Positions 25,984-37,089 of a DNA stretch of 64,000 nucleotides are shown here, in pieces. Under the pieces are notes generated by a model. That model saw only the letters and a list, made by a program, of their open reading frames with translations. It did not search any database and was not told where the DNA came from. This DNA comes from Bryobacterales bacterium F-183 (GTDB lineage Bacteria; Acidobacteriota; Terriglobia; Bryobacterales; Bryobacteraceae): positions 5,850,137-5,914,136 of the forward strand of contig AP025252.1 in assembly GCA_016865505.2 (NCBI GenBank), written 5' to 3'. Made by a program: the position numbers and the translations under genes. Numbering within the stretch: the first letter of the stretch is position 1; each line of letters begins with the position of its first letter.

Positions 25984-26208
25984 TTATGCGTCCTTCGAGA
26001 CGAGATTGACCAGATCGCCCACGGTTTTGCACGCGTTGATGTCTTTTGCCACGAGCGACTTGCCACATTTGTCGTCGGCGAACGCAATGAATGCGATAAC
26101 CGCCATCGAGTCCCAGTTCTCGAGGCTGGCAAGTTCCTCTGAGCCGTCCAAGGGCTGTTCGGACTCCAGAAGCTCACCAAGATCGAGCAGGATTTGGTTA
26201 GAAGTCAT
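25984..26208 (-). CDS. Acyl carrier protein
   Basis: The protein has 74 residues: an acidic four-helix ACP fold with the phosphopantetheine site Ser34 in 'LENWDSMAVIAFIAF' (DSM instead of the usual DSL). It is not next to the housekeeping fab genes but inside a cassette with KAS III, an SDR and an acyltransferase, so it is a dedicated carrier. It is first in the minus-strand unit, followed by the acyltransferase 48 nt downstream. Its promoter is the minus-strand half of the divergent region. Confidence 0.88.
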   Translation of the reverse strand: MTSNQILLDLGELLESEQPLDGSEELASLENWDSMAVIAFIAFADDKCGKSLVAKDINACKTVGDLVNLVSKDA

Positions 26209-26250
26209 CTATATCTCCGCCCCAATTTTTGTGCCTGACATCCAACTCCA

Positions 26251-26259
26251 AGTATAGCA
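26251..26259 (-). promoter_or_regulatory. Extended -10 promoter element, minus-strand unit
   Basis: On the minus strand the sequence reads TGCTATACT, a TGn extension followed by a good -10 hexamer, 43 nt upstream of the ACP start. No clear -35 is seen, which is acceptable for an extended -10. It mirrors a similar element for the opposite strand 30 bp away. Confidence 0.5.
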
Positions 26260-26289
26260 TTGGGTTCCAGGGGATCACCTGATCGGATA

Positions 26290-26298
26290 TGCTATGAT
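26290..26298 (+). promoter_or_regulatory. Extended -10 promoter element, plus-strand unit
   Basis: TGCTATGAT on the plus strand is a TGn-extended -10 about 130 nt upstream of the SDR start. With the element at 26251-26259 it forms a compact divergent promoter pair, so both halves of the cassette are probably expressed from one control region. Confidence 0.45.
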
Positions 26299-26433
26299 TC
26301 CCGTCAGTAGCGCCTTTTGGCGTCTACCCGAGTACCGCGGTCTTTCGCACAACTACCGTCCCCCGCTCAGGCCCATTCCGCATCGAAAGCACCATTCCGG
26401 CGACGACCAACCAGATTGATTGACAGACAGATG

Positions 26434-27231
26434 ATGAAAACGCAACCGATGGACCTATCTGGACGCACCATATTGGTGACGGGTGCATCGTCAGGGATCG
26501 GCCGTGAAACGGCCCTATTGCTTGGCACACTTGGCGCGCGTGTTGTGCTGACGGGCAGGGACGCGGGAAGACTTGCCGAGACGCACGAACGGCTCAATGC
26601 AATAGAAACGAACGCTCAGGGGCATCACGCAGAACCATTCGATCTGGCGATGGATGTTGAACGGATTCCTGCCTGGATGCTCGACCTTGCCAACAAGTTG
26701 CAGACCCCATTTCACGGGATCGCCCATTGTGCCGGCATACATAACCAGCGTCCGGTCCGAATGCTGGATGCATCGCGATTCGAAGAAGTTCAGAGAGTGA
26801 ATGTCACGACTGCGGTCATGCTGGCCAAAGGCTTCCGGCAGAAGAACTGCCGGCCACCAGTTGGAGTAACCGGCGGAGGCAGTTTGGTTTTGATGTCGTC
26901 GGTGGCGGGACTGGTCGGACAGGCGAGCATCGCCGCTTACGGAGCGAGCAAGGCCGCACTCATCGGACTGTGCAAGTGCCTGGCAATCGAGTTGGCGGCG
27001 GAAGGCATCCGGGCGAATGTCGTAGCGGCGGCGATGGTTCGTACAGAACTGGCGGAACGAATGTTTGCCACGCTTGGACAGGAGCAGACGGAGGCGATTC
27101 GAGCCTCGCATCCGTTGGGATTCGGCGAACCGGAAGATGTTGCCAACGCGATTGCATTTCTTTTGTCTGGCGCTTCCCGATGGATCACCGGATCTGTAAT
27201 GACGGTCGATGGTGGGTACACCGCGCAGTAA
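26434..27231 (+). CDS. SDR reductase, 3-oxoacyl-[ACP] reductase-like
   Basis: The protein has 265 residues from the second of two adjacent ATGs (26431 and 26434); a longer frame from 26317 would cross the promoter. It has 'ILVTGASSGIGRETALLLG' for NADP(H), 'AHCAGIHNQ', the catalytic Ser in 'LMSSVAGLVG', Tyr/Lys in 'AAYGASKAALIGL', and the C-terminal 'WITGSVMTVDGGY'. FabG-type reduction of a beta-ketoacyl-ACP to the 3-hydroxy form fits its place directly before a KAS III gene and divergent from an ACP gene. The exact substrate is inferred. Confidence 0.87.
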   Translation: MKTQPMDLSGRTILVTGASSGIGRETALLLGTLGARVVLTGRDAGRLAETHERLNAIETNAQGHHAEPFDLAMDVERIPAWMLDLANKLQTPFHGIAHCAGIHNQRPVRMLDASRFEEVQRVNVTTAVMLAKGFRQKNCRPPVGVTGGGSLVLMSSVAGLVGQASIAAYGASKAALIGLCKCLAIELAAEGIRANVVAAAMVRTELAERMFATLGQEQTEAIRASHPLGFGEPEDVANAIAFLLSGASRWITGSVMTVDGGYTAQ

Positions 27232-27246
27232 GGAAAGGTTCTCAAC

Positions 27247-28295
27247 ATGGTGTCAAGTTCGGCTATTGGAGCCAGAATCGCGGCGATTGAATACTTTTTG
27301 CCATCCGGCACGCTAACGACCTCGGCATTGGCGTCTGAGTTTCCGGAATGGAGCATGGAAAAGATCGAATCCAAAACCGGGATTCGCGAACGCCACGTCG
27401 CGGGGCCAAATGAGTGCTCATCGGATCTGGCTGTGGAGGCTGCGAGAAAGCTGTTCGCCTCCGGCGCTTGCTCTGCCTCTGAGATCGACTACGTACTCTT
27501 TTGCACGCAGAGTCCCGATTACTTTTTGCCAACGACGGCTTGCCTGATTCAGGCCCGCCTGGGCATTCGGGACACCGCCGGTGCGCTCGATTTCAACCTG
27601 GGTTGCTCTGGGTTCGTTGCCGGTTTGGGATTGGCGAAAGGTTTGATCGAGACCGGACAGGCGCGCCGCTTACTGTTGCTGACGGGAGAGACTTACAGCA
27701 AGTTCATCCACCCGCGGGACAAAAGCGTTCGTACGATCTTCGGCGATGCCGGTGCGGCCACTCTTGTGGTTGGCGAACCGTTGCAAGGTACTGCCTCCAG
27801 TTTGGGGCCGTTTGTATACGGAACAGACGGTTCGGGCGCTGAGAACCTGATTGTCCCCACCGGTGGCATGCGCGAATCGCGTTCCGACACGACGTCGAAC
27901 CCCATTGAGGACGACAGCGGGAACATGAGAAGCCGCGACAATCTATTCATGAATGGCGCGGAAGTGTTCAATTTCACGCTCCGCCGGATTCCCGAGTGTG
28001 TAGACCAGTTGCTAACCCAGGCTGGTCTGTCGTTAGACCAGGTCGACCGGTTCGTATTTCACCAGGCGAACCAGTACATGCTGGAGCATTTGCGCAAGAA
28101 GCTGAAGGTACCGGCGGAGAAGTTTGTCGTCGCGATGTCGCATTGCGGAAACACCGTTTCTTCGACGATTCCCATCGCTCTACGGGAGGCGTCTGCGGAC
28201 GGCAGAATCCAACCAGGCGAGCATGTCATGTTAGTTGGGTTCGGCGTGGGATACTCCTGGGCTGGGACTCTTGTTCGGTGGTCCGGCTTAGCTGC

Positions 28296-28299
<4 letters not shown>
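27247..28299 (+). CDS. 3-oxoacyl-[ACP] synthase III family protein (FabH-like)
   Basis: The protein has 350 residues with an AAGG about 15 nt before the ATG. All three catalytic residues of the KAS III family are present: Cys120 in 'DFNLGCSGFVAG', His272 in 'FVFHQANQYML' and Asn302 in 'SHCGNTVSSTIP'. The family condenses an acyl-CoA with malonyl-ACP; here the dedicated ACP and reductase nearby suggest synthesis of acetoacetyl-ACP and then 3-hydroxybutyryl-ACP. It is the last gene of the plus-strand unit. Its TAA stop overlaps the stop of the convergent ABC exporter gene by 4 nt. Confidence 0.9.
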
Positions 28300-30152
<1,853 letters not shown>

Positions 30153-30330
30153 AAAGGAGGTTTGGGACCCGAAAAATGGCCCCGCGAGATGAGAGACCCG
30201 GCGGTTATCTCCATTATACCGACCGGAATACTGGAAGCGCGCATAGCGCCAAGGCTTTTCGCGGAGTTAGAATCGAATGTTTGGGACCCTCCTCCTTCTC
30301 AACGACATCTCTAATAATGGACAACCGATT

Positions 30331-31035
30331 ATGAGTGCATCTGCGGTCCATCTGGAAGCGTCTTCAAAAACCGCCCGCTTCTGGAATGCCACGATCGGCA
30401 AAAAAGCCGTAATGGCGGTTTCCGGGCTCGTACTGTTCGGATTTCTGGTCGGACATCTGGCCGGCAATCTGGGCGTATTTCTCGGACAAAAACACTTTGA
30501 CGACTACGCGGCACTGCTGAAATCGATGCCCGCGCTGCTGTGGGGTACGCGTGTCACCTTGCTGGTGATGGTGGGCCTGCACATCTGGTCTGCCGCATCG
30601 CTGTGGAGCCGGAATAGCTCCGCACGGCGGTATCAGTACGTCAAGAAGGAATCGATCGTGTCGAGCTATGCGTCGCGCACGATGTACATGAGCGGGCCGA
30701 TTCTGGCGGCGTTCATTGTGTACCACCTGATGCACTTCACCATTGGCGTCGGTGGCACGCCGTTTGAAGAAGGCCACGCGTACGAGAATCTGGTGAAGGG
30801 CTTCCAGGTGTGGTTTATCTCTGCGTTCTACATCCTGTCGATGGGGCTGCTGTGTATGCACCTGTACCACGGCATCTGGAGCATGACGCAGACGCTGGGC
30901 TTTTCGCATCCGAAGTACACGCCGCGGATCCGCACGGTGTCGAAGCTGATTGCCATCGCACTGTTTCTGGGTTTTGCCTCCATCCCGGTCTCTGTTCTGG
31001 CCGGCATCATTAAGCCAGTGGAATCGAGTATCTAA
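30331..31035 (+). CDS. sdhC: Succinate dehydrogenase cytochrome b558 subunit
   Basis: From the ATG at 30331 the protein has 234 residues and five TM segments: 'AVMAVSGLVLFGFLVGHLAG', then near residues 70-90, 115-140, 165-190 and 205-228. Several conserved His (in 'LVGHLAGN', 'VGLHIWS', 'VYHLMHF', 'MHLYHGIWS') would bind two hemes. This is the single-subunit, di-heme type of anchor found in the Bacillus-like succinate:quinone oxidoreductases. It anchors SdhAB to the membrane and reduces quinone. The flavoprotein gene starts 6 nt later. Confidence 0.93.
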   Translation: MSASAVHLEASSKTARFWNATIGKKAVMAVSGLVLFGFLVGHLAGNLGVFLGQKHFDDYAALLKSMPALLWGTRVTLLVMVGLHIWSAASLWSRNSSARRYQYVKKESIVSSYASRTMYMSGPILAAFIVYHLMHFTIGVGGTPFEEGHAYENLVKGFQVWFISAFYILSMGLLCMHLYHGIWSMTQTLGFSHPKYTPRIRTVSKLIAIALFLGFASIPVSVLAGIIKPVESSI

Positions 31036-31041
31036 GACGCC

Positions 31042-32964
31042 ATGTCCACGTTTCAGCTAGAGTCCAAAGCCCCGTCGGGGCCCATCGAGACGCGCTGGGA
31101 GCGCGCGAAGTTCGGCTATAAGCTGGTGAACCCGGCGAACAAACGCAAGTACACCGTGATTGTGGTGGGGTCCGGTTTGGCGGGTGCGTCGGCGGCCGCC
31201 ACGATGGGCGAGCTGGGCTATAACGTCAAGTGTTTCTGCTTTCAGGATTCGCCGCGCCGCGCGCACTCGATTGCCGCGCAGGGTGGCATCAACGCCGCCA
31301 AGAACTATCAGAATGACGGCGATTCGGTGTACCGGCTGTTTTATGACACGGTGAAGGGCGGCGACTTCCGCGCCCGCGAATCGAACGTGTACCGGCTGGC
31401 CCAAATCAGCGTGGACATCATCGATCAGTGCGTGGCGCAAGGTGTGCCGTTTGCCCGCGAGTACGGTGGCATTCTGTCCAACCGTTCGTTCGGTGGCGCG
31501 CAGGTGTCGCGTACGTTCTACGCCAGGGGCCAGACGGGCCAGCAGTTGCTGCTCGGTGCATACCAGGCTTTGTCCCGCCAGATTGGCGCGGGCAAGGTGA
31601 AGATGTACCCGCGTACGGAAATGCTCGATGTGATTCTTGTCGATGGCAAGGCCAAAGGCATCGTCACGCGCGACCTGGTGACCGGCAAGATTGAATCGCA
31701 TATGGCGGACGCCGTGGTGCTGGGCACCGGCGGGTACGGCAATGTGTACTACCTGTCGACCAACGCCAAGGGGTCCAACTGTACAGCGATCTGGCGTGCG
31801 CACCGCAAGGGCGCGCTGTTCGGCAATCCTTGTTACACGCAGATCCACCCGACTTGTATTCCCGTGTCGGGCGACTATCAGTCGAAGCTGACCCTGATGT
31901 CCGAGTCGCTCCGTAATGACGGGCGCATCTGGGTTCCGAAGAATCCGGGCGACAAGCGCAAGCCGCAGGACATTCCGGAGAACGAGCGCGACTATTATTT
32001 GGAGCGCAAGTACCCGAGCTTTGGCAACCTGGTGCCGCGCGACGTGGCGTCCCGCAATGCGAAGTACGTGTGCGATGAAGGCCGCGGCGTCGGCGAAACG
32101 GGCCTGGGCGTGTACCTGGACTTTGCCCAGAGCATCGAGCGGCTGGGCGAGAATGTGATCGCCGAGCGGTACGGCAACCTGTTCGAGATGTACGAGCGCA
32201 TCACCGGCGACAACCCGTACAAGGTGCCGATGCGCATCTTCCCGGCGATCCATTACACGATGGGTGGCTTGTGGGTGGATTACAACCTGCAGACGACGAT
32301 TCCGGGCCTGTTTGCGATCGGTGAGGCGAACTTCTCCGATCACGGGGCGAATCGCCTGGGTGCGAGCGCGCTGATGCAGGGCTTGTCGGACGGGTACTTT
32401 GTGATTCCGTACTCGATCGGCAACTACCTAGCCGGCGTGAAGCCCGGCGAGTACAGCACCGATAGCGCGGAAGCGAAGGAAGCTGTCGCGCAGGTGACGC
32501 AGCAGACCAAGAAGTTTTTGGGAATCAACGGCAAGCGTACCGTCGATTCGTTCCATCGCGATCTGGGCAAGGTGATGTGGGATGCGTGTGGCATGTCCCG
32601 CAATCGCAAGGGTCTGGAAGAAGCGATTGCAGCGATCGGCAAGCTGCGCGAGGAATTCTGGCAGGATGTACGCGTGTTGGGCGGGGCGGAAGAGCTCAAT
32701 CAGTCTCTTGAGAAGGCTGGCCGTGTGGCGGACTTCCTGGAGTTGGGCGAGTTGATGTGCCGCGACGCTCTGGCGCGCGAGGAAAGCTGCGGCGGCCACT
32801 TCCGCGAAGAACACGCGACGGAAGACGGCGAAGCCAAACGTGACGATGAACACTTCCAATACGCGGCCGCGTGGGAATACAAGGGCGCGAATGCGACGCC
32901 TGAGGTCCATAAGGAGCCGTTGGAGTTTGAGTACGTTCACCCGTCGCAACGGAGCTATAAGTAG
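31042..32964 (+). CDS. sdhA: Succinate dehydrogenase flavoprotein subunit
   Basis: The protein has 640 residues. The FAD Rossmann motif is '[15 protein letters not shown]', and the His for covalent FAD is in '[18 protein letters not shown]'. Substrate-binding and catalytic stretches include '[13 protein letters not shown]' and '[17 protein letters not shown]'. It oxidises succinate to fumarate in the TCA cycle. The alternative, a fumarate reductase working in reverse, uses the same fold and cannot be excluded. The stop is immediately followed by the sdhB start with no gap. Confidence 0.96.
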   Translation: MSTFQLESKAPSGPIETRWERAKFGYKLVNPANKRKYTVIVVGSGLAGASAAATMGELGYNVKCFCFQDSPRRAHSIAAQGGINAAKNYQNDGDSVYRLFYDTVKGGDFRARESNVYRLAQISVDIIDQCVAQGVPFAREYGGILSNRSFGGAQVSRTFYARGQTGQQLLLGAYQALSRQIGAGKVKMYPRTEMLDVILVDGKAKGIVTRDLVTGKIESHMADAVVLGTGGYGNVYYLSTNAKGSNCTAIWRAHRKGALFGNPCYTQIHPTCIPVSGDYQSKLTLMSESLRNDGRIWVPKNPGDKRKPQDIPENERDYYLERKYPSFGNLVPRDVASRNAKYVCDEGRGVGETGLGVYLDFAQSIERLGENVIAERYGNLFEMYERITGDNPYKVPMRIFPAIHYTMGGLWVDYNLQTTIPGLFAIGEANFSDHGANRLGASALMQGLSDGYFVIPYSIGNYLAGVKPGEYSTDSAEAKEAVAQVTQQTKKFLGINGKRTVDSFHRDLGKVMWDACGMSRNRKGLEEAIAAIGKLREEFWQDVRVLGGAEELNQSLEKAGRVADFLELGELMCRDALAREESCGGHFREEHATEDGEAKRDDEHFQYAAAWEYKGANATPEVHKEPLEFEYVHPSQRSYK

Positions 32965-33744
32965 ATGAGACTGACCTTAAACATCTGGCGGCAGAAGGGA
33001 CCAAACACCGAAGGTCGGATGGTCAAGTACGAACTGCCGAATGCCGACCCGGAAATGTCGATGCTCGAAGCGCTCGACGTCTTGAACGAGCAGCTCATCG
33101 CAAAAGGCGAAGAACCGGTGGCGTTTGAGCATGACTGCCGGGAAGGCATCTGCGGTTCCTGCGGCATCATGATCAACGGCGTGCCGCATGGTCCGGTGCG
33201 GGCGACGACGACCTGCCAGTTGTCGATGCGCCACTTCAAAGACGGCGATGAGCTGTTTTTGGAGCCCTGGCGGGCGTCGGCCTTCCCGATCATCAAAGAT
33301 CTGGTGGTGGATCGCAACGCGTTTGACCGCATCATCGCGGCGGGCGGCTTTGTGTCCGTGTCGACGGGCAGCGCTCCGGACGGCAACGCGATCCCAATCC
33401 CCAAAGACGATGCGGATCGCGCCATGGATGCGGCCACCTGCATCGCTTGCGGCGCCTGTGTGGCGGCATGTCCCAATGCAGCAGCGGCGCTGTTTACGGG
33501 AGCGAAGATCGCGCACCTGGGCTTGTTGCCGCAAGGCCAGCCCGAACGCGAACGTCGCGCACTGAACATGGTGTCTGTGATGAACGCCGAAGGGTTCGGC
33601 AGCTGCACCAACATCGGCGAATGCGAAGCGGCGTGTCCGAAGGAGATTCCGCTCGAAGTGATCGCGCGCACGAATCGGGACTTCCTGAAGGCGGCCTGGG
33701 CGGAGCGTCCGCCAAACGCCAAGGCGTCGGCCGGCGCAGGCTGA
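32965..33744 (+). CDS. sdhB: Succinate dehydrogenase iron-sulfur subunit
   Basis: The protein has 259 residues. The 2Fe-2S ligands are in '[16 protein letters not shown]'; the ligands of the 4Fe-4S and 3Fe-4S centres are in '[16 protein letters not shown]' and '[18 protein letters not shown]'. It relays electrons from the flavin to the hemes of SdhC. It is the third gene of a tight sdhCAB operon; a C-terminal Ala/Gly-rich tail ends the protein. Confidence 0.96.
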   Translation: MRLTLNIWRQKGPNTEGRMVKYELPNADPEMSMLEALDVLNEQLIAKGEEPVAFEHDCREGICGSCGIMINGVPHGPVRATTTCQLSMRHFKDGDELFLEPWRASAFPIIKDLVVDRNAFDRIIAAGGFVSVSTGSAPDGNAIPIPKDDADRAMDAATCIACGACVAACPNAAAALFTGAKIAHLGLLPQGQPERERRALNMVSVMNAEGFGSCTNIGECEAACPKEIPLEVIARTNRDFLKAAWAERPPNAKASAGAG

Positions 33745-33784
33745 TCGAATCGCAATAGTTCCGCGCTACTCTGAGGGTGAATCT

Positions 33785-34270
33785 ATGAACCGCCGTACCT
33801 TACTGACCGTACCGGCGTTGGCATTGATCACCCTCATTGCCAACCCTTCCTCTGCCAATGCCCAGGACAAGCCGAACTTTTCCGGCTCCTGGAAGATGAA
33901 CGCCGACAAGAGCGACTTTGGGCCTGTACCCAAGCCGAGCCGCTTTGAGCGCACCATTACTCACAACGGCAACGAACTGGCCGCCAAGACCACACAAGCT
34001 GGCGACCAGGGCGAGCGCACCACCGAACTCAAATACAAGACCGACGGTTCGGATTCCATCAACAAGATCAACGGGCAGGACGTAAAGTCTGTCGCCGCCT
34101 GGGAAGGCGCCAAGCTTGTGGTACGCAGCAAGCGCGAGATCCAGGGTATGGAGATTTCGCAGGTGGAAACCTGGGCGCTTTCCGGCGACGGCAAAGTGAT
34201 TACGGTGGACAACGAAATCGACACGCCGCAGGGTAAATTTGCGGTGACGATCGTACTCGACAAACAGTAG
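33785..34270 (+). CDS. Secreted small protein, paralogue 1 ('DKPNFSG' family)
   Basis: The protein has 161 residues with a Sec signal ending near 'SSANAQ'. The mature start is 'DKPNFSGSWKMNADKSDFGP', the signature of a small secreted lipocalin-like beta-barrel family common in Acidobacteriota. The rest is beta-rich ('ELKYKTDGSDSINKINGQD') and ends 'GKFAVTIVLDKQ'. It is followed by a paralogue of the same design. Function unknown; a small-ligand binder is only a structural guess. Confidence 0.75.
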   Translation: MNRRTLLTVPALALITLIANPSSANAQDKPNFSGSWKMNADKSDFGPVPKPSRFERTITHNGNELAAKTTQAGDQGERTTELKYKTDGSDSINKINGQDVKSVAAWEGAKLVVRSKREIQGMEISQVETWALSGDGKVITVDNEIDTPQGKFAVTIVLDKQ

Positions 34271-34297
34271 TAGTACAATTTGCTGGAGGCGAAACTC

Positions 34298-34774
34298 ATG
34301 TCGATCCACCGCCGTTACGTCGTAACCGCAATTTTTGTCCTGATGGCAGGCTTGCTGTCTGCCGCCGATAAACCCAACTTCAGCGGCCAATGGAAGCTGA
34401 ATGTTGATAAGAGCAACTTTGGTCCCATGCCTGCGCCGTCTTCCCAGACGCTGAAGATTGAGCATACGGATCCTGATGTAGTGACCACTACGGATCAGGA
34501 AGGCGACCAGGGGAAGATGAGCTACACCATCAAGTACAAGACGGACGGTAGCGAAACGGCCAATGAAGTTCGCGGCGCGCAGGCCAAGTCTGTCGGCAAG
34601 TGGGAAGGCGAAGCGATTGTGGTCACCACCAAGCTGGACTTTCAGGGTACGGAGATCACCCTGAGCAATACCATGAAGCTCGCTCCTGGCGGCAAGAACA
34701 TGAATGCCGTTACCAAGATTCAGACGCCGCAGGGCGAGTTTGAACAGGCGCTGGTGTTCGACAAGGTCGAATAG
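34298..34774 (+). CDS. Secreted small protein, paralogue 2 ('DKPNFSG' family)
   Basis: I chose the ATG at 34298 because a good GGAGG (34284-34289) precedes it and it opens directly into a signal peptide ('VVTAIFVLMAGLLSA'). The 158-residue product then has 'ADKPNFSGQWKLNVDKSNFG', clearly related to the preceding gene's product, and a similar ending ('QTPQGEFEQALVFDK'). The two are a tandem duplication that has diverged considerably. The OPT transporter gene begins 12 nt downstream, so they may share a transcript. Confidence 0.8.
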   Translation: MSIHRRYVVTAIFVLMAGLLSAADKPNFSGQWKLNVDKSNFGPMPAPSSQTLKIEHTDPDVVTTTDQEGDQGKMSYTIKYKTDGSETANEVRGAQAKSVGKWEGEAIVVTTKLDFQGTEITLSNTMKLAPGGKNMNAVTKIQTPQGEFEQALVFDKVE

Positions 34775-34786
34775 CTTCCGAAGAAC

Positions 34787-36697
34787 ATGAACTTACCGAA
34801 GCCCCGGCAACCGGAGTTGACTATCAAGTCCGTGACGCTGGGGCTTTTTCTTGCCCTGGTGTTCGGCGCCGCCAATGCGTACCTGGGGATGCGTGCGGGT
34901 CAGACCGTCGCGGCGACCATCCCCGCGGCCGTCATCGCGATGGCGTTGTTCCGCCTACCGCGGTTCAAGGGCGGGATCCTGGAGCAGAACATCACGCGTA
35001 CTGCTGCGTCGGTGGGCGAAGCGCTGGTAGCGGGCGCGATCTTTACCATCCCGTCGTTTCTGCTGGTCGATTTGGACGGTAAACGCCTTTGGACGGACCT
35101 ACGGGATCATTATTGGGAAGCGTCGCTGGTGTTGCTTGTGGGCGGATTGCTGGGCGTGTTCTTCATCATCCTGCTGCGCAAGCCGTTGTGCGTGGATTCG
35201 GACCTGCCGTTTCCCGAGTCGGTGGCGAGCGTCGAGATCGTACGGGCCAGCGAGGGGTCATCCGATGCGCCGCGGCTGATCTTCGGGTCCATGGCGTTTG
35301 GCGGACTGATCCAGGTGCTGAAGTCGTCACGGGCGGTGATGATCTTCAAAGAGTATGTGGAAGGGTTTTGGGCGTTTCCACAGTCGATGATCAGCGGACT
35401 CGGAACTGCACCTCGCGGCGGCGGGATCCCCTGGACGTCGCCCGCGCTGTCGCCTGCGTTGATCGGCGTGGGGTACATCATCGGACCGGAACTGGCCTGC
35501 ATCAACTTTTCCGGCGGACTGATCGCCTGGTGGGTGCTGATTCCCACGTTGCAACTGTTTGACCCGGACCTGGCGTCGCGCATTGGCGGCGATCCTGCAC
35601 CTGGAGCGATTGCGGGCCTTCTGTGGCGCAACGTCGTACGGCCGATTGCCATCGGTACGATGCTGGTGAGCGCGGCGAATACGATGTGGCGGATGCGGTC
35701 GTCGCTGGCGGCGTCGTTGAAGGGCGCGTTTGCCGTACGAAGTGAGAGCGCTGCGGGCGATATCCCGACGCGATGGGTGTTCCTGTCGATCTTTGCGCTG
35801 CTGATTCCGACGGTGTTCATCTACGCAAACTTTACGGGTACGTACGGGCTGGCGATTCAGGCGGCGGCGATCATGGTGGTGATCGGATTCGTGCTGTCGG
35901 CCATTGGCGGGTACCTGGTGGGGCTGGTGGGCAGTTCCAATCAGCCGCTGAGCGGACTCACGCTGTCCGCATTGCTGATTTCCGCGCTGCTGCTGGTGGC
36001 GTTCGGCGTACGCGGTGCGGCGGGCGTTGCGGCGGTGTTGGGCGTGGCGGCAGTGGTCTGCGTGGCGGGATCGGTTTCGGGGTCGCTAATTCAGGATCTG
36101 AAAGCCGGACACCTGCTGGGCGGGACGCCGTGGAAGATGCAGGTGGTGGAGATTATCGCTGTCGTACTGCTGGCGTTCTTTCTGATGGGCCCGATCATCG
36201 CGCTGCATGAGGCGGAGATCGCCAATGGCGGCATTGGAGGCCGTACGCTTCCGGCGCCGCAGGCCGCACTGATGGCGCAACTCGCCAAGGGCATTGTCGG
36301 CGGTCAAATGGCCTGGGGACTGCTGCTGGCAGGCATGGCGTTTGGGATCGCGCTGTTGCTGTGTGGCGCGCGGGCGCCGATGCTGATCGCCGTGGGGATG
36401 TACCTGCCGTTTGAGACGTCCGCCGCGATCTTTGTCGGCGGCGTCTTCAAGTGGCTGGCGGACCGGGTGAGTTCCGCGTCGGCGGAAGCGGAACAGCGGG
36501 GGACGCTGGTGGCTTCAGGACTGATTGCGGGCGAAGCGATTGTCGGCATCGTGCTGGCGGTGGCTGCGCTACAGTTGCCCGAACGTACGCCATTTCACTG
36601 GTTCGACGACTGGGGCGGATGGCTTTCGCTGATCGGGTTCGCGTCGCTCGGGTACTTGCTGGTTCGCATTCCGGCTGCAGCAAAAACTGCAAAATAA
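34787..36697 (+). CDS. OPT-family transporter
   Basis: This is a 636-residue polytopic membrane protein with about 14-16 TM segments. It begins with the family's 'LTIKSVTLGLFLALVFGAANAYLGMRAGQT', broken here only for description, and then 'FKGGILEQNITRTAASVGEA', both typical of oligopeptide (OPT/YSL) transporters. A 'GSSNQPLSGLTLSALL' motif lies in the second half. Prokaryotic members import oligopeptides or metal chelates with protons. The substrate is not determined by the sequence. Confidence 0.92.
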   Translation: MNLPKPRQPELTIKSVTLGLFLALVFGAANAYLGMRAGQTVAATIPAAVIAMALFRLPRFKGGILEQNITRTAASVGEALVAGAIFTIPSFLLVDLDGKRLWTDLRDHYWEASLVLLVGGLLGVFFIILLRKPLCVDSDLPFPESVASVEIVRASEGSSDAPRLIFGSMAFGGLIQVLKSSRAVMIFKEYVEGFWAFPQSMISGLGTAPRGGGIPWTSPALSPALIGVGYIIGPELACINFSGGLIAWWVLIPTLQLFDPDLASRIGGDPAPGAIAGLLWRNVVRPIAIGTMLVSAANTMWRMRSSLAASLKGAFAVRSESAAGDIPTRWVFLSIFALLIPTVFIYANFTGTYGLAIQAAAIMVVIGFVLSAIGGYLVGLVGSSNQPLSGLTLSALLISALLLVAFGVRGAAGVAAVLGVAAVVCVAGSVSGSLIQDLKAGHLLGGTPWKMQVVEIIAVVLLAFFLMGPIIALHEAEIANGGIGGRTLPAPQAALMAQLAKGIVGGQMAWGLLLAGMAFGIALLLCGARAPMLIAVGMYLPFETSAAIFVGGVFKWLADRVSSASAEAEQRGTLVASGLIAGEAIVGIVLAVAALQLPERTPFHWFDDWGGWLSLIGFASLGYLLVRIPAAAKTAK

Positions 36698-36736
36698 GTT
36701 TGTCCCATCGCCGGCAAAGTTGACGCTCCTTACAAC

Positions 36737-36753
36737 AAGGAGCCTGCCCGTTG
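36737..36753 (+). promoter_or_regulatory. Shine-Dalgarno deciding a TTG start
   Basis: An AAGGAG core (36737-36742) stands 8 nt before the TTG at 36751. No ATG or GTG lies nearby in frame, so TTG is the likeliest initiator of the 93-aa gene. Confidence 0.7.
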
Positions 36754-37032
36754 AATCAGTACACAGTAGAAGTAAAGTCCCCGGCCCGTGGACCCAAGCC
36801 TTTGGCGGTGATCTGCGGCAAGAAGATCCTGACCGAGTCGCCGTTTGTATTCGAACCGCAAGCAGGAGGGCGGAAAAAGCCCCGCACGATCGTGTGCGTG
36901 TACGAGGGTTCGGCCGCGGATGTAGATGCGATTCAGCTGTGGAAGGTACACGCGAATGGGCGGCGGAGCCCGATGCGTTGTAGCGCACGGCGGAATCCGG
37001 TGGCGCCGTACATCGCGGTAGAGATTCAATAA
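36751..37032 (+). CDS. Small basic protein, 93 aa (TTG start)
   Basis: The product is a 93-residue soluble, basic protein with no recognised domain. Short beta-like stretches appear ('YTVEVKSPARG', 'TIVCVYEG', 'APYIAVEIQ'). The strong ribosome-binding site, the bidirectional hairpin directly after the stop and ordinary composition support it as a real gene. It lies between the OPT transporter (+) and lon (-). Confidence 0.65.
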   Translation: MNQYTVEVKSPARGPKPLAVICGKKILTESPFVFEPQAGGRKKPRTIVCVYEGSAADVDAIQLWKVHANGRRSPMRCSARRNPVAPYIAVEIQ

Positions 37033-37036
37033 CGAA

Positions 37037-37070
37037 AAGGGCGGCTCCACGGTGAAGTGGAACCGCCCTT
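37037..37070. terminator. Bidirectional hairpin between the 93-aa gene and lon
   Basis: A 14-bp stem with one mismatch (37037-37050 with 37057-37070) and a 6-nt loop lies between convergent genes, 4 nt after one stop and 20 nt from the other. A-rich (left) and T-rich (right) flanks let it act as an intrinsic terminator in both directions. Confidence 0.75.
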
Positions 37071-37089
37071 CTGACTTTAAGCCGGCGAC

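Larger units (their letters stand above)
23587..28295. other. Putative acquired cassette (acyl-carrier/acyltransferase/deacetylase island)
   Basis: Five genes in two divergent groups lie exactly between two copies of an ABC exporter 3' end. In two 60-nt lines sampled G+C is about 52-57%, against about 62% in a line of the RND permease. By hand count GTAC occurs 13 times in 4.7 kb, against 23 times in the 3.1-kb RND permease gene. No integrase, transposase, tRNA or terminal inverted repeats are seen, so homologous or illegitimate recombination is the likelier route. Which copy of the repeat is native cannot be decided from this window. Confidence 0.65.
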
